From Listeria floridensis FSL S10-1187 (GTDB lineage Bacteria; Bacillota; Bacilli; Lactobacillales; Listeriaceae), in the NCBI RefSeq assembly GCF_000525875.1, contig NZ_AODF01000004.1, positions 30,803-94,802 of the forward strand: a stretch of DNA of 64,000 nucleotides, given 5' to 3'. The notes beneath the pieces were generated by a model that saw only the letters and a program-made list of their open reading frames with translations, did no database searches and was not told the DNA's origin. Positions 1 to 9,700 of this stretch are shown in pieces. The position numbers were made by a program, and so were the translations under genes. Positions within the stretch are counted from its first letter, which is position 1; each line of letters starts with the position of its first letter.

Positions 1-39
1 TGTTTAGTTACACCTCCATAATGTCTTACACAAGTATAT

Positions 40-68
40 ATATTACCAGTAAAGGATTTGTTTGTAAA
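40..68 (-). promoter_or_regulatory. SigA-type promoter for the gene left of the window
   Basis: On the minus strand a TTTACA -35 box (63-68) is separated by 17 nt from a TAATAT -10 box (40-45). A GGAGGTG Shine-Dalgarno (about 11-17) then points off the left edge. From conserved order (ffh region followed by rpsP) the gene outside may be rpsP; this is inference. An inverted repeat, TGTAAAG and CTTTACA with an 8-nt spacer, overlaps the -35 box and could be an operator. Confidence 0.5.
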
Positions 69-93
69 GTGTTTTTTCTTTACAGCGTAATAT

Positions 94-1731
94 TTATACT
101 TTTTCCCTCAAAAATCCAGTTTTAAGGAGGTGATAAAATTTCGTATAACCGGAAATGTTATGTTCAACATCATCAATTCTGACACGGAATGAATGATGCC
201 GTATAAAGAAGCTATTAGTAATTCTTTCTGGGTTCTTGAAATAGATTGCCACTTCTGGATAAAACAATCCGTTGAGTTGATAGTTCGCTCGTTTTTTAAT
301 CGTTTCAACAAGCCTGTCGCGCGAAAACTCCTCCGTAAATCCAGCCGGAAGCGGAATATCTTTTTCATAAAGCTCATAAGCAGCCGTTGTAAGTTCTAAA
401 AACGTTGGAAAAGTCGTCTCACGATTGAAAATAAAATCGAGCGCATCAAAAGCATTTTTCATTCCAAATGACAGATATTTTTCATCTGGAAAATATTTCG
501 TAATTTCATTCGCCGCATAACTCAGCCAGTGATCGTGATTCTGCCAAAAGTTCTTAGCAATAAAGTGATCAAAGGCTTTCTCAGCTCCGCGCAAGAAATC
601 TTCCGTTCGGTCAACTTCATAAAGACGAAGCAACCCAAGAACAGCCTCTCCTTCGTAATAAATAATACGAAAAGGATCTTTCACTTCAAGCGACGGATAA
701 TCGAGCACATGAATAAACGAACCGTCGTCTTCCTGAAGTCTGAGGATTCCATATGCAAGTTTTCTTGCAAGTAAAATATCGCTTTTATCGTCTGTAATCT
801 GCATATACTTTGAGAATGCAAGTAGTGCAGCAGCATTTGCTCCGAGCTTAATTTCACGCATTTCCGGCTCAATCATATAAGCAAAATCTTCTTTTTCAAA
901 AATAAAGTTTTCCTTTAAATAAACGAGTGCTTGAGTAGCGCGCTCGAGTATTTTTGAGTTACCTGAAAGCTCATACGCTTCGAGCATCGAATAGAGGCTA
1001 GACGCATGCCGCAGTGTGTTGTAGTGCTTAATCGTTTTATCGAAACATGAGAAATAGCCGTAATGGAATTCCCCTGTTTTTTTCACTTGTTCAGCTAAGT
1101 ATAACCCAGCATTTTCTACAACTTCCTTTACACGCTCCGGCGAAAGCGATTCATTTCGCGTTCCGTGATAAAGCGAGTCCGTATGTAAAGGAAACCATTC
1201 CGTTCCATCAAAAAACCAGCCATACGTATTGAAAGTCGTTACATTCGTATAACCGTTTAATTCAAGCTGACCATTATTTTTACCAGTTTGCATCAAATAG
1301 CGATTCAAGTTCGTCACATTGAGACAAATTTCTTCCTTACCAGATTTTAAAATAGCATTTCCGTTTAGCTCTTGCTCAAGAAGTGCAAATGAAAAGTTTT
1401 TATCGAAAGCGATACCGCGGCGATAATAATTTTTCTTTGTTGCAAGAACCTCTTGATTCCACTCATAGAGCGGCATATCTGCGTAGTCGAAAGCAATATC
1501 AATTTTCAAAGAGACAGCGCCTGAGTCTTGCCATTTTCTGGCTGTTTTTTTCATTTCATTCATCAAACTCCGAAGCGAAAGATAGCTGAAATTAAGGACA
1601 TGTGCTCTTTTTTCCTTGTAACCGATCGTCAAAAAACCATTCCATTTCATCTCATAAGTTACATTTTCCTTAGACAAAAGGAATTCTGTCACTTCATTTT
1701 CTATTCCCCTAAAAGCTGCTTCAAAAGACAT
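94..1731 (-). CDS. Uncharacterised protein with a six-hairpin (alpha/alpha toroid) glycosidase-like region
   Basis: A 545-residue cytosolic-looking protein with no signal peptide or membrane segment. The first ~200 residues have mixed alpha/beta character. From about residue 220 it has repeating helical pairs with aromatic and acidic residues (for example RHASSLYSMLEAYE, then GANAAALLAFSKYM, then GEAVLGLLRLYE), the pattern of six-hairpin glycosidase/epimerase toroids. I do not recognise a named family, so no reaction is assigned. The start MSFEAAF at 1731 is chosen because AAAGGAG lies 8-9 nt upstream; the longer frame from 1764 lacks this. It sits just after the LPXTG gene on the same strand, behind a hairpin. 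Alternative: a catalytically dead polysaccharide-binding relative. Confidence 0.75.
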   Translation of the reverse strand: MSFEAAFRGIENEVTEFLLSKENVTYEMKWNGFLTIGYKEKRAHVLNFSYLSLRSLMNEMKKTARKWQDSGAVSLKIDIAFDYADMPLYEWNQEVLATKKNYYRRGIAFDKNFSFALLEQELNGNAILKSGKEEICLNVTNLNRYLMQTGKNNGQLELNGYTNVTTFNTYGWFFDGTEWFPLHTDSLYHGTRNESLSPERVKEVVENAGLYLAEQVKKTGEFHYGYFSCFDKTIKHYNTLRHASSLYSMLEAYELSGNSKILERATQALVYLKENFIFEKEDFAYMIEPEMREIKLGANAAALLAFSKYMQITDDKSDILLARKLAYGILRLQEDDGSFIHVLDYPSLEVKDPFRIIYYEGEAVLGLLRLYEVDRTEDFLRGAEKAFDHFIAKNFWQNHDHWLSYAANEITKYFPDEKYLSFGMKNAFDALDFIFNRETTFPTFLELTTAAYELYEKDIPLPAGFTEEFSRDRLVETIKKRANYQLNGLFYPEVAIYFKNPERITNSFFIRHHSFRVRIDDVEHNISGYTKFYHLLKTGFLREKV

Positions 1732-1747
1732 TAAAAACAACTCCTTT

Positions 1748-1786
1748 AAAAGCTGCCCACCCATTCAAGCGAATAGGTGGGACAGC
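1748..1786 (-). terminator. Long hairpin between the LPXTG gene and its downstream neighbour
   Basis: A stem of about 14 bp with one bulge and one mismatch: GCTGCCCACCCATTC (1752-1766), loop AAGC, and its near complement 1771-1786. On the minus strand it is followed by only four T, directly joined to the AAAGGAG ribosome binding site of the next gene. It may be a partial terminator that lowers expression of the downstream gene. Confidence 0.6.
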
Positions 1787-1796
1787 CCTCTATTTT

Positions 1797-3452
1797 TTAT
1801 TTACTTGCTTTTTTTCTGCGTTTCCCAAACAGAAGTCCACCAAGAGCAGCGAGCATTCCGGCACCGATCCAAGGAGCGGCCTTACTTTCCGTATCTCCAG
1901 TTTTCGGAAGCCATACACCGTTTCCAGAACTGCTTGAAAGGTCACTTGCCCCAGAACCAACCGTATAAGTGAGAGTTCCGCTTCCGCCGCTAGTAGAAAC
2001 CGGCATTACTTTCGTAGGAAGATGACCACTTCCAGAGCCGTTTCCAGATCCTGAACCATCGCCATCCGCATCGGAATCGGCATCTGCGTCGGCATCCGCA
2101 TCAGAGTCTGAATCAGAATCTGAGTCAGCATCGGCGTCAGCGTCAGAATCGGCATCCGCATCAGCGTCGGCATCTGTATCATCCATACCCGGTTGAACAA
2201 CAGCTACGACAGTAGAGCCTGTTTTCGACCGTTGAGCATTTGTTGCAGTAAGGGAGAATCCAACGATATCCCCTGCACTTAGAACCGTTCCATCTGGAAG
2301 AGTGACCCTAAACGAACCATCGGCACTTACAGGAACATTGTGAATAACCGTTCCGTCTGGAAGATAAACATTAACTGTAAATGTCGTTCCAGCAGGAGCA
2401 GCAGCAATTGCAGCGCGAATCATAGCTTGCATTGCTTTATAAGGAGTTTCCCCGGTAATCACCTTATCCCCCGCCCGAATCGGGTCAATCGAAGGCTGAT
2501 CAACCAAGAAATCTCTCCAATCAATATCCACATCTGAGTCAGCGTCGGCATCTGCGTCGGCATCCGCATCAGCGTCAGCATCCGCATCAGCGTCAGCATC
2601 CGCATCAGCGTCAGCATCCGCATCTGCATCTGCGTCAGCATCCGCATCCGCGTCAGCATCCGCATCTGCATCGGCATCAGCGTCGGCATCCGCATCTGCA
2701 TCGGCGTCGGCATCAGCATCGGCATCAGCGTCGGCATCCGCATCCGCATCAGCGTCGGCATCCGCGTCAGCATCCCCAATTTCAGTATCTAACATTGTTT
2801 TAGCTGCTCCGCTTGAAAGCAAGTCAATATCTAAAAGACCGTCACCGCTTCGAGCAGCGAATTCTAATTTCCCATCGCTTGAAGCCGGCAAAGCCATAAT
2901 TCCAAGTGCTGCAAGATCAATTGTCAATGTAAATGTATTCGTGGCAAGCACTCCAACAGAAACAAGATTGTAATCAATCTTCGCTCCAATCGCGTTGTGC
3001 ACAGTATCTAAAATTAAATTATTTCCAGTTACAGTTCCAGTCTTCGGCGGAAGCCCAATTGGCCCAACCTGTACAACTGGGATACTATATCCAATTGTCG
3101 TATATGATCTGACATTCGGATTTGAAAGTAAGCTTGTAAGCTCAGAAGGTAATTGGAAGTACGTATAGTAACTAGGAATTACCCCAACCCCTGCTAATTG
3201 CGTCCCTGATAAAGTTAATGTCAGCTTCCCGTTCGCATAAACAGGATTTAAATTGGAATTTCCAAGCAAATCAAGTGTTGCAGCATCAACACTTACATCT
3301 CCGATTTGAATACCATGTTTTAACCCGTCAAAATTAACCGAAACCGGAGCAACCATCATTGTCGTCGTTGTTACAAGGGCTGCAATCAGTTTGGCTTTTT
3401 GTGCACGTTTCACATTTAAACTGCGCTTATAATCCATCTTTCTATTTCCCAT
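1797..3452 (-). CDS. LPXTG-anchored surface protein with Asp-Ala/Asp-Ser repeats
   Basis: A 551-residue exported protein. The N-terminus is a YSIRK-like long signal peptide: basic residues, then a hydrophobic stretch at about 22-38. Residues ~50-225 form a beta-rich head. A tract of about 40 Asp-Ala dipeptides follows, then an Ig-like module (roughly residues 315-420) containing VYLPDGTVI and [13 protein letters not shown], then a second Asp-Ala/Asp-Ser tract and a Gly-Ser linker. The end is a sortase A signal: LPKTG near residue 515, a hydrophobic helix and a KRRKK tail. Position beside ffh suggests the counterpart of lmo1799 (from memory). The polyacidic tract probably acts as a wall-spanning stalk. 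The GGGGGG ribosome binding site before ATG 3452 supports the start. Confidence 0.9.
   Translation of the reverse strand: MGNRKMDYKRSLNVKRAQKAKLIAALVTTTTMMVAPVSVNFDGLKHGIQIGDVSVDAATLDLLGNSNLNPVYANGKLTLTLSGTQLAGVGVIPSYYTYFQLPSELTSLLSNPNVRSYTTIGYSIPVVQVGPIGLPPKTGTVTGNNLILDTVHNAIGAKIDYNLVSVGVLATNTFTLTIDLAALGIMALPASSDGKLEFAARSGDGLLDIDLLSSGAAKTMLDTEIGDADADADADADADADADADADADADADADADADADADADADADADADADADADADADADADADADADADADADADADADSDVDIDWRDFLVDQPSIDPIRAGDKVITGETPYKAMQAMIRAAIAAAPAGTTFTVNVYLPDGTVIHNVPVSADGSFRVTLPDGTVLSAGDIVGFSLTATNAQRSKTGSTVVAVVQPGMDDTDADADADADSDADADADSDSDSDSDADADADADSDADGDGSGSGNGSGSGHLPTKVMPVSTSGGSGTLTYTVGSGASDLSSSSGNGVWLPKTGDTESKAAPWIGAGMLAALGGLLFGKRRKKASK
2050..2184 (-). repeat. Asp-Ala / Asp-Ser coding repeat, distal tract
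   Basis: A hexanucleotide-period repeat (GAY plus GCN or TCN codons) encoding about 22 Asp-X dipeptides that shade into Gly-Ser repeats. Copy-number change by slippage would keep the frame because each unit is 6 bp. Confidence 0.9.
2533..2774 (-). repeat. Asp-Ala coding repeat, main tract
   Basis: About 40 consecutive GAY-GCN units encode an almost pure Asp-Ala polymer. Degenerate third positions vary from unit to unit, so the tract is old enough to have drifted or is under selection against perfect repeats. Two 12-18 bp higher-order repeats are visible within it. Confidence 0.95.
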
Positions 3453-3603
3453 TTATTTTCCCCCCTATTGCCATTTGGCAAATCCATTCACTCAAATCAA
3501 GGGGTTTTCTCTATTGTTTTTCCTATTTGCTTCACCAGGCTGTTTGTGATCCCCACGCCAACAATAAACTAACAACCGTAACGCACAAAAGTAACTTTTC
3601 AGA

Positions 3604-3609
3604 ATTATA
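3604..3609 (-). promoter_or_regulatory. Possible -10 box for the LPXTG gene
   Basis: A perfect TATAAT on the minus strand, about 150 nt before the start at 3452, with only a weak -35 (GTTAGG at 17 nt). If used, the mRNA has a leader of roughly 145 nt. The leader contains the palindrome TTGCCAAATGGCAA (3467-3480) just before the ribosome binding site. Confidence 0.35.
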
Positions 3610-3620
3610 GACCTATACAT

Positions 3621-3888
3621 ATCCCTCCTAACATTTGTTCTCTATGTAATTGTGTTGAGTTATTTACAATATAAGGAGTTGGACACAAAAAATAAAGCAA
3701 AAAGAACTAGAACTCAAAAAACAGTACTTTTGGTTATGATTCGATAAAAAGTTATAGCAAAATCCCTATTAAGTCACGTTTTTTAGACTTTGGACTAATT
3801 GTAAATAGGTATATAGAACTATTGAATACATAGTTTTCAACAGTTTTCAAAAAATAACAATCCTTATCCAGATTAACAAAACCAATAG
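3621..3888. other. AT-rich intergenic stretch without a recognisable gene
   Basis: Lies between the LPXTG leader and the ffh terminator. I see no convincing ORF with a ribosome binding site, RNA gene or repeat; only AT-rich sequence. Confidence 0.6.
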
Positions 3889-3918
3889 AAAAAGGCAAAG
3901 CGTGAGCTTTGCCTTTTT
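3889..3918. terminator. Bidirectional terminator after ffh
   Basis: A perfect 13-bp stem, AAAAAGGCAAAGC / GCTTTGCCTTTTT, with a GTGA loop. The T runs on both strands make it usable in both directions; it ends the ylxM-ffh transcript. Confidence 0.9.
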
Positions 3919-3929
3919 CAAAATCCGCC

Positions 3930-5288
3930 TTAAAACGGCATCTTAAAATTCCCAAATGGATTCTTTTTTTTCTTACCTTTTCCGCCCATTCCGCCAGACA
4001 TTTGCTTCATCATTTTCTTCATTTCATTGAACTGTTTCAGCAAACGATTGACTTCTTGAATTGGTCTTCCGCTTCCGCGAGCAATCCGCTTACGACGATT
4101 GGCATTGATGATATCTGGATTATCTTTTTCCATTTTCGTCATCGATTTAATTATCGCTTCAATATGCCCAAGCTGCTTATCATCCACTTGCATATTATCG
4201 AGGCCTTTCATTTTATTCGCCCCAGGAAGCATTTTTAAAAGTTCATCGAGCGGTCCCATTTGCTTCACTTGCTGGAGCTGATCAAGAAAATCATCGAGTG
4301 TCATCGAGTTCTCTTTAATTTTTTGCTCCATTTCCCGCATCTTATCTTGGTCAACATCCGTTTGTGCCTTCTCAATCAAGGAGAGAACATCGCCCATTCC
4401 AAGAATCCGTGAAGCCATCCGGTCTGGGTGGAAACTTTCAAGAGCCTCCATTTTTTCGCCCATCCCGACAAACTTAATTGGTTTCCCAGTTACAGCACGA
4501 ATTGATAGTGCGGCACCGCCGCGCGTATCGCCATCAAGTTTCGTCAAGACAACTCCGGTTACACCAAGCTGCTCATTGAAGCTTTCTGCCACGTTTACGG
4601 CATCTTGACCCGTCATAGAATCAACGACAAGCAGAATTTCAGACGGAGAAGCCACTTCCTTGACTTCCTTTAATTCCCCCATCAATTCCTCATCAATGTG
4701 AAGACGTCCCGCTGTATCAATTAAGACATAATCAAGATGTTCTTCTTTCGCTTTCGCGATGGCCTGTTTGGCGATTTCAACCGGGCTGACTTGGTCTCCC
4801 AGTGAGAAAACAGGCATATTCAGTTGTTTTCCAAGCGTCTCCAGTTGCTTAATTGCCGCTGGGCGGTAAATATCAGCAGCCACGAGCAGCGGTTTGCGGT
4901 TATATTTTTTCCTAAGCAAATTTGCGAGCTTCCCAGTCGTTGTAGTTTTCCCGGCCCCTTGAAGACCGACCATCATCACAACCGTCGGCGGCTTGTCGGC
5001 CACTTCCATTTTGCTTTCTTCTCCGCCCATCAAATTTGTTAGTTCTTCTTGGACGATTTTAATAACTTGCTGACCTGGCGTTAAGCTCTTCATAACATCC
5101 GAACCTACCGCACGTTCACTTACCGTTTTAATAAAGTTTTTGACAACCTTAAAGTTAACATCGGCTTCAAGAAGTGCAAGCCGAACTTCACGCATCATTT
5201 CTTTTACATCAGCTTCGGTGACTTTCCCTTTGCCGCGAATTTTATTCATCGTTTCTTGAAGTCTTCCAGCTAATCCTTCAAATGCCAT
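3930..5288 (-). CDS. ffh: Signal recognition particle GTPase Ffh
   Basis: A 452-residue protein of normal Ffh length. It binds 4.5S/scRNA and signal sequences on nascent chains and delivers ribosomes to FtsY at the membrane. The N domain spans 1-~95. The G domain has GLQGAGKTT at 108-116, DTAGR near 190 and TKLDGD near 248. The M domain (from ~300) is methionine-rich with the GSGR RNA-binding region and a KKKKNPF tail. An 8-A run in the tail codes intact sequence, unlike similar runs elsewhere in the window. It starts 12 nt after ylxM, with GGAGG between them, so the two are co-transcribed. Confidence 0.98.
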   Translation of the reverse strand: MAFEGLAGRLQETMNKIRGKGKVTEADVKEMMREVRLALLEADVNFKVVKNFIKTVSERAVGSDVMKSLTPGQQVIKIVQEELTNLMGGEESKMEVADKPPTVVMMVGLQGAGKTTTTGKLANLLRKKYNRKPLLVAADIYRPAAIKQLETLGKQLNMPVFSLGDQVSPVEIAKQAIAKAKEEHLDYVLIDTAGRLHIDEELMGELKEVKEVASPSEILLVVDSMTGQDAVNVAESFNEQLGVTGVVLTKLDGDTRGGAALSIRAVTGKPIKFVGMGEKMEALESFHPDRMASRILGMGDVLSLIEKAQTDVDQDKMREMEQKIKENSMTLDDFLDQLQQVKQMGPLDELLKMLPGANKMKGLDNMQVDDKQLGHIEAIIKSMTKMEKDNPDIINANRRKRIARGSGRPIQEVNRLLKQFNEMKKMMKQMSGGMGGKGKKKKNPFGNFKMPF

Positions 5289-5300
5289 AAATCTGGCCTC

Positions 5301-5643
5301 CTAATCTATTTTCTTCAACTCGAAAAACAGCTGCTCGATCGTCTCATCTTGCAAGCCCGCAGCATGATAAGCCTCTGTGAGCTTTGTTAAAAGCTGCTCG
5401 CGTTTCATATATTTTTCAAGCATACCAAGTTTTTTTTTCATAGTTTTCAAGACTATCTTCCGTTCGCTTAATATTATCATAGACGGCTTGACGGCTCACT
5501 TCAAATTCTTCCGCAATTTCGCCAAGCGAAAAATCATCTAAATAATAAAGCGAAATGTAAGCCTTTTGTTTTTCAGTTAATAATCCTTCGTAAAAATCAA
5601 ACAACAAATTCATCCGAGTTGTCTTATCAAACAAACGAAACAC
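5301..5643 (-). CDS. ylxM: YlxM-type SRP-associated helix-turn-helix protein (frameshifted)
   Basis: As sequenced, the frame stops after 75 residues. Dropping one base from the 9-T run at 5430-5438 continues it for 38 more residues to the TAG at 5301, giving 113 residues, the usual YlxM length. The sigma-70 region-4-like HTH ([20 protein letters not shown]) is intact. YlxM is known to modulate SRP GTPase assembly in streptococci; its place just before ffh agrees. The start is GTG at 5643 or the TTG at the fourth in-frame codon; the second has better spacing from GGAAGAGG. The frameshift is probably a sequencing error. Confidence 0.88.
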
Positions 5644-5690
5644 CTCTTCCTTTCTCTAGATTACGTGTTTAGTCAAAGAATGTCAACCGG

Positions 5691-5740
5691 AAAAAGACTA
5701 GAACAAATTTGTGAGTAATGAACCCCACCTTGTTCTAGTC
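5691..5740 (-). terminator. Terminator after ftsY
   Basis: An 11-bp stem, GACTAGAACAA / TTGTTCTAGTC (5696-5706 and 5730-5740), followed on the minus strand by five T. The loop is long (23 nt). It separates rnc-smc-ftsY from ylxM-ffh. Confidence 0.75.
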
Positions 5741-5749
5741 CTACCTGCT

Positions 5750-6741
5750 TTATTTGCTTTCCTGATCGATCAAATCTGCAAACAGACCATAAACATAATC
5801 CGTTGCATCAAACGGTTCAAGATCATCTATTTTTTCGCCGAGCCCAACAAATTTAACCGGAATTTGAAGTTCATTCCGAATCGCAATCACGATGCCGCCT
5901 TTCGCGGTGCCGTCTAGTTTCGTCAAGACTATCCCGCTGACATCCGTCGCCTCCTTAAATTGTTTTGCCTGCACCAGTGCATTTTGCCCCGTTGTTGCAT
6001 CGAGAACTAGCAATACTTCATGAGGTGCATCCGGAATTTCTCGCGTAATGACACGCTTCACTTTTTCAAGCTCATTCATCAAATTAACTTTATTTTGAAG
6101 CCGCCCAGCCGTATCGCAAAGTAGCACATCTGCTTGTTTCGCTTTCGCCGATTGAACCGCATCAAAAACTACAGCCGCCGGGTCGCCACCTTCTGCATGC
6201 TTGATGATATCAACACCGGCGCGTTCGCTCCACACTTCCAGCTGATCAATTGCGCCCGCTCGGAACGTGTCGCCCGCCGCAAGAACCACTTTTTTACCTT
6301 CTGATTTGAACTGATGCGCGAGTTTTCCAATCGTTGTTGTTTTACCCACTCCGTTCACACCGACAAACAAAATGACTGTGAGTGCATTTTCCTGCATATT
6401 CAGCCCAGCTTCGGCGTCACTGTCCCCCTGATAAATCGCGACGAGCTTTTCAACGATCACTTCCTCAACTTGCTTTGGATCGCTGATATTGCGCAGTTTC
6501 ACTTCTTTTTTTAACTCATCAACGAGCTCCATCACGGTTTCAAAGCCAACATCCGCGCCGATCAAAACTTCCTCAACATCATCAAAAAAATCTTCATCGA
6601 CTTTCCGGTAGCGCGACATGATTTCATTTAACTTCCCAGAAAAACTGCTACGTGTTTTCGTCAAGCCTTCCTTGTACTTTTCCGTTGTTTCTTCATTTTG
6701 CCCTGTGATTTTATCTTTTATTTTTTTTGAAAAAAAGTCAT
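5750..6741 (-). CDS. ftsY: SRP receptor FtsY (two frameshifts near the start)
   Basis: The NG GTPase core is intact from 6664: GVNGVGKTT, DTAGR and TKLDG are all visible. The natural start is ATG 6741, preceded by AAAGGAG. Between it and the core lie a 7-A run (6730-6736) and an 8-T run (6721-6728) on the plus strand; removing one base from each gives an N-terminus beginning MTFFKKIKDK and a 329-residue protein, matching the Listeria/Bacillus family in length and in its basic amphipathic membrane-targeting start. It docks SRP-ribosome complexes at the membrane. It follows smc by 15 nt. A TTG start at 6664 would leave a protein lacking the targeting helix and is unlikely. Confidence 0.93.
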
Positions 6742-6756
6742 CGAATTTGTTCTCCT

Positions 6757-9700
6757 TTACTTAATCAATTCGGCGGTTTCTTCCAGTCTGACCGATACAA
6801 GCTTTGAAACACCCGATTCTTGCATTGTAACCCCATAAAGGACATCGGCTTCTTCCATTGTTCCCTTACGGTGCGTGATCACAATAAACTGCGTTGTTTC
6901 ATCAATTTTTTTGAGGTAACGGCTAAACCGTACTACATTCGCTTCATCAAGCGCCGCTTCCACTTCATCGAGAATACAAAACGGTACCGGCCGGACACGG
7001 ATAATCGCGAACAATAGTGCAATCGCCGTAAGCGCCCGCTCGCCGCCGGAACGAAGCGATAAATTTTGCAGTTTTTTACCAGGCGGCTGTGCCACAATGT
7101 CAATCCCGGTCGTGAGAAGATCCTCAGGGTTAAGCAAAACGAGCTCCGCCTTCCCGCCGCCAAATAGCTCAGGAAAAACGATCGCAAATTCATGCTTAAT
7201 CGCTTCAAAACTTTCACCGAAGCGTTTCTTCACTTCGTCATCCATTTCATCCATCACTTGGAATAACGTTTCCTTTGCATTTAAAAGGTCATCCCGTTGG
7301 CTATTCAAGAATTCAAACCGTTCTTTAATCCGGTCAAACTCTTCAATCGCTCCAATATTAACCACACCAAGCTCTTCGATCGAACGCTTCAGCATTCGTA
7401 CTTTACTTCGCAGCACATCTTCTTCAAGCTCAGGAACACCTCGCTCTGCCGCTTCTTCCGGGGTAAGCATATACGCTTCTAACAGCCGGTCCGTGCGATT
7501 TTTCAGATCAACTTCGCTCCGCCCGATTTCAATCTCAGCTTGGTTTTTCTGCTCTGCATAAAAGCTTGCTTGATTATTTTGATCTGTCAGTTTCGCTTCA
7601 AGCGCGGCAATTTCTGTTTGCAGCTCCGCCCGAAGCGCGTTCTTCGTTTCGATGGCTTCCGCTGTCTCAGCCTTTTTACGACGCAGTTTTTCAATCTCAC
7701 GTCCGGCTTCTTCTGCTGACGTTTCAACCGTTGTAATGTTAGCTTTTAGCGCCTTTATTTTTTCTTCCGCCGCTTCCTTTTGAGAATAGCTATCTTGGAG
7801 TGTTTCATCTACCCGTGCAACATCATTTGTTGCCGATTGAAGCTGTTCCTTCTGCGCCGCCATTTTCACTTCAAGCGCCGCAAAAATCTCTTGATCGGCT
7901 TCTTTCTTACTGCTTGCGGCTTTGCTTTCTTCTGTAAGCTTGCTCACTTCGCGGTCAAGCGCTTCAATCTCGGCCGCTAAGTCCGCTTTCTTGCGTTCAA
8001 GCTCAGCTTGCCGCTCAAATAGTTCCGCTTTTTCTGCTTCCCCATTTTTCTTTTCAATATCATAAAGCGAGAGCTGTTTATTCACACGCTCAAACGCTTC
8101 TTGTTCACGTTCAGTACGACTTTTCATTTCATTTTCGCGTAAACGTAAATTTTCACCGATTTGACGGGTTTCTTCCAGTTCTTCACGTTTATTTGCGAGG
8201 CTTGCCTTTACTTGTTTCACGTGTTCTTCATATTTCTGTGTTTCCGCTTCAAGCATCGCAAGCGATTTTTCAAGCTGTTCAAGTTCAAGTTTACGTGTCA
8301 TGATCGACGATTTACCTTGCTTCGCCGCCCCGCCCGTCATCGAACCGCCAGCATTTACAACATCACCGTCAAGCGTCACGACGCGGAAACGATGGTTCAC
8401 AAGTCGCGCAAGTCCCGTTGCTCCGCGTAAGTCTTTAGCAAGAATCGTGGTACCGAGTACATTTAGCACCACCGGAGCAAACGTATCATTATAACGAACT
8501 ACATCTGACCCGAGTGCCACAAAAGCTGGTTCATTTTGAAGCGCCTTTAGCGTTGCCGCTGGAATCTCACGTGGCTTGATTGTCGAAAGTGGCAAGAACG
8601 TTGCCCGCCCAGCACGAGTTTTCTTCAAATACTGAATTGCCTCGCGCGCCGCTTTATCATCCTGAACGACAACATGCTGCGCACTGGCGGAAAGCGCAAT
8701 CTCCATAGCTTTTTGATACGCTTCTGGAATTTCAATCAGTTCGACAAGCGCGCCATTAATGCCTGAAAGTTCATCTTTCGCCTTTAAAACTTCACGTACG
8801 CCTTGAAAAAAGCCGGCATAATCATCTTGCAACTCGCCAAGCGTTTCCTTGCGTGATTTTGTTTGCTGTACCTTTTCATAATGGCGGTAGAGCTCGCGTT
8901 CCGCTCGCTCAAATTCAGCTGCCTTCTTCTCAACAACCGCTGATACCTCCTGATAAATCCCCAGCTGTTCCGCGAGTTCTTCACCGATCGCCGCAAGTTC
9001 TGCTGCACTTTGCTCTGTCCGCTTGGCTTGTTCTTCCCGTGCCTTTAGATGTTCCCGATTTTCATGGTCGAGCCGCTCTGTGCGCGCATTTTGCTGTATG
9101 ATTTCGCGTTCCAAGTGACTGAGGTCATTGCGAATCGTCGTCTCTTCATATTTCAGCTCAAATAAATCGCTCTTTCGAGTCTCGATTGCTTCTTCCGAAA
9201 GTGCATCATAATGTTTCAGCTTTTCAAGCAACACTTTACGTTCTTTTGCTGAAACTTCATACGCGGTTTCTTTTTCGCGTTTCCGCTCTAACAAATTACG
9301 TTTTTCTGCTTCAAGTGTCTCGATTTTCGCAAGTGCTTGAAGCAGTGTTTGCTGCTGTTCGGTTTCATTTTCGCTACCGTGTTTTTTTTCGTTCAAGCAC
9401 AAGGTTACGTTCACCTTCAAGCTGTTCCAATCGTTCGGTTTCAAGAAGCAAATCGCTTCGCAATACTTCAAGATCGGCATCAACTTCGGTTACGTTTTCT
9501 TTTCGACCAAATAGATCATTTTCAAGCTTTGTGATTTTTTGACGCAGCTCAATAAGGATCGACTGATTTTCCATGAAATTTGCACGACTTTTTTCAAGAT
9601 TCGCCGCGATAGACTCCATTTCAAACGCAAGCAAACCCACTTCATATTTTTCAAGTTCTTCTTGTTGATACAAATAATCTTTGGCAATTGAAGCCTGCAT

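Noticed and set aside
123..134. Perfect AAGGAGGTGAT on the plus strand
   Set aside because: No plus-strand gene follows; it is the complement of His-Leu-Leu-Lys codons of the minus-strand gene.
2006..2779. Open frames rich in Met-Pro-Thr-Leu within the repeat tracts
   Set aside because: They are alternative readings of the Asp-Ala hexamer repeats; a 6-bp period keeps other frames open by chance.
3467..3480. Palindrome TTGCCATTTGGCAA, also present in the stem at 52497-52510
   Set aside because: The second copy is simply part of a terminator stem, so the shared core is probably chance rather than a common operator.
3492..3620. 42-codon minus-strand ORF in the LPXTG leader with AGGAGG before its ATG
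   Set aside because: The spacing is only three bases, the best -10 box lies inside it, and the peptide has no recognisable feature.
3752..3955. 67-codon minus-strand ORF overlapping the end of ffh
   Set aside because: It begins inside ffh and runs through the ffh terminator.
7097..7561. Ser-rich plus-strand frame over smc
   Set aside because: Antisense of the SMC coiled coil; Ser/Arg bias comes from complementing Glu/Lys codons.
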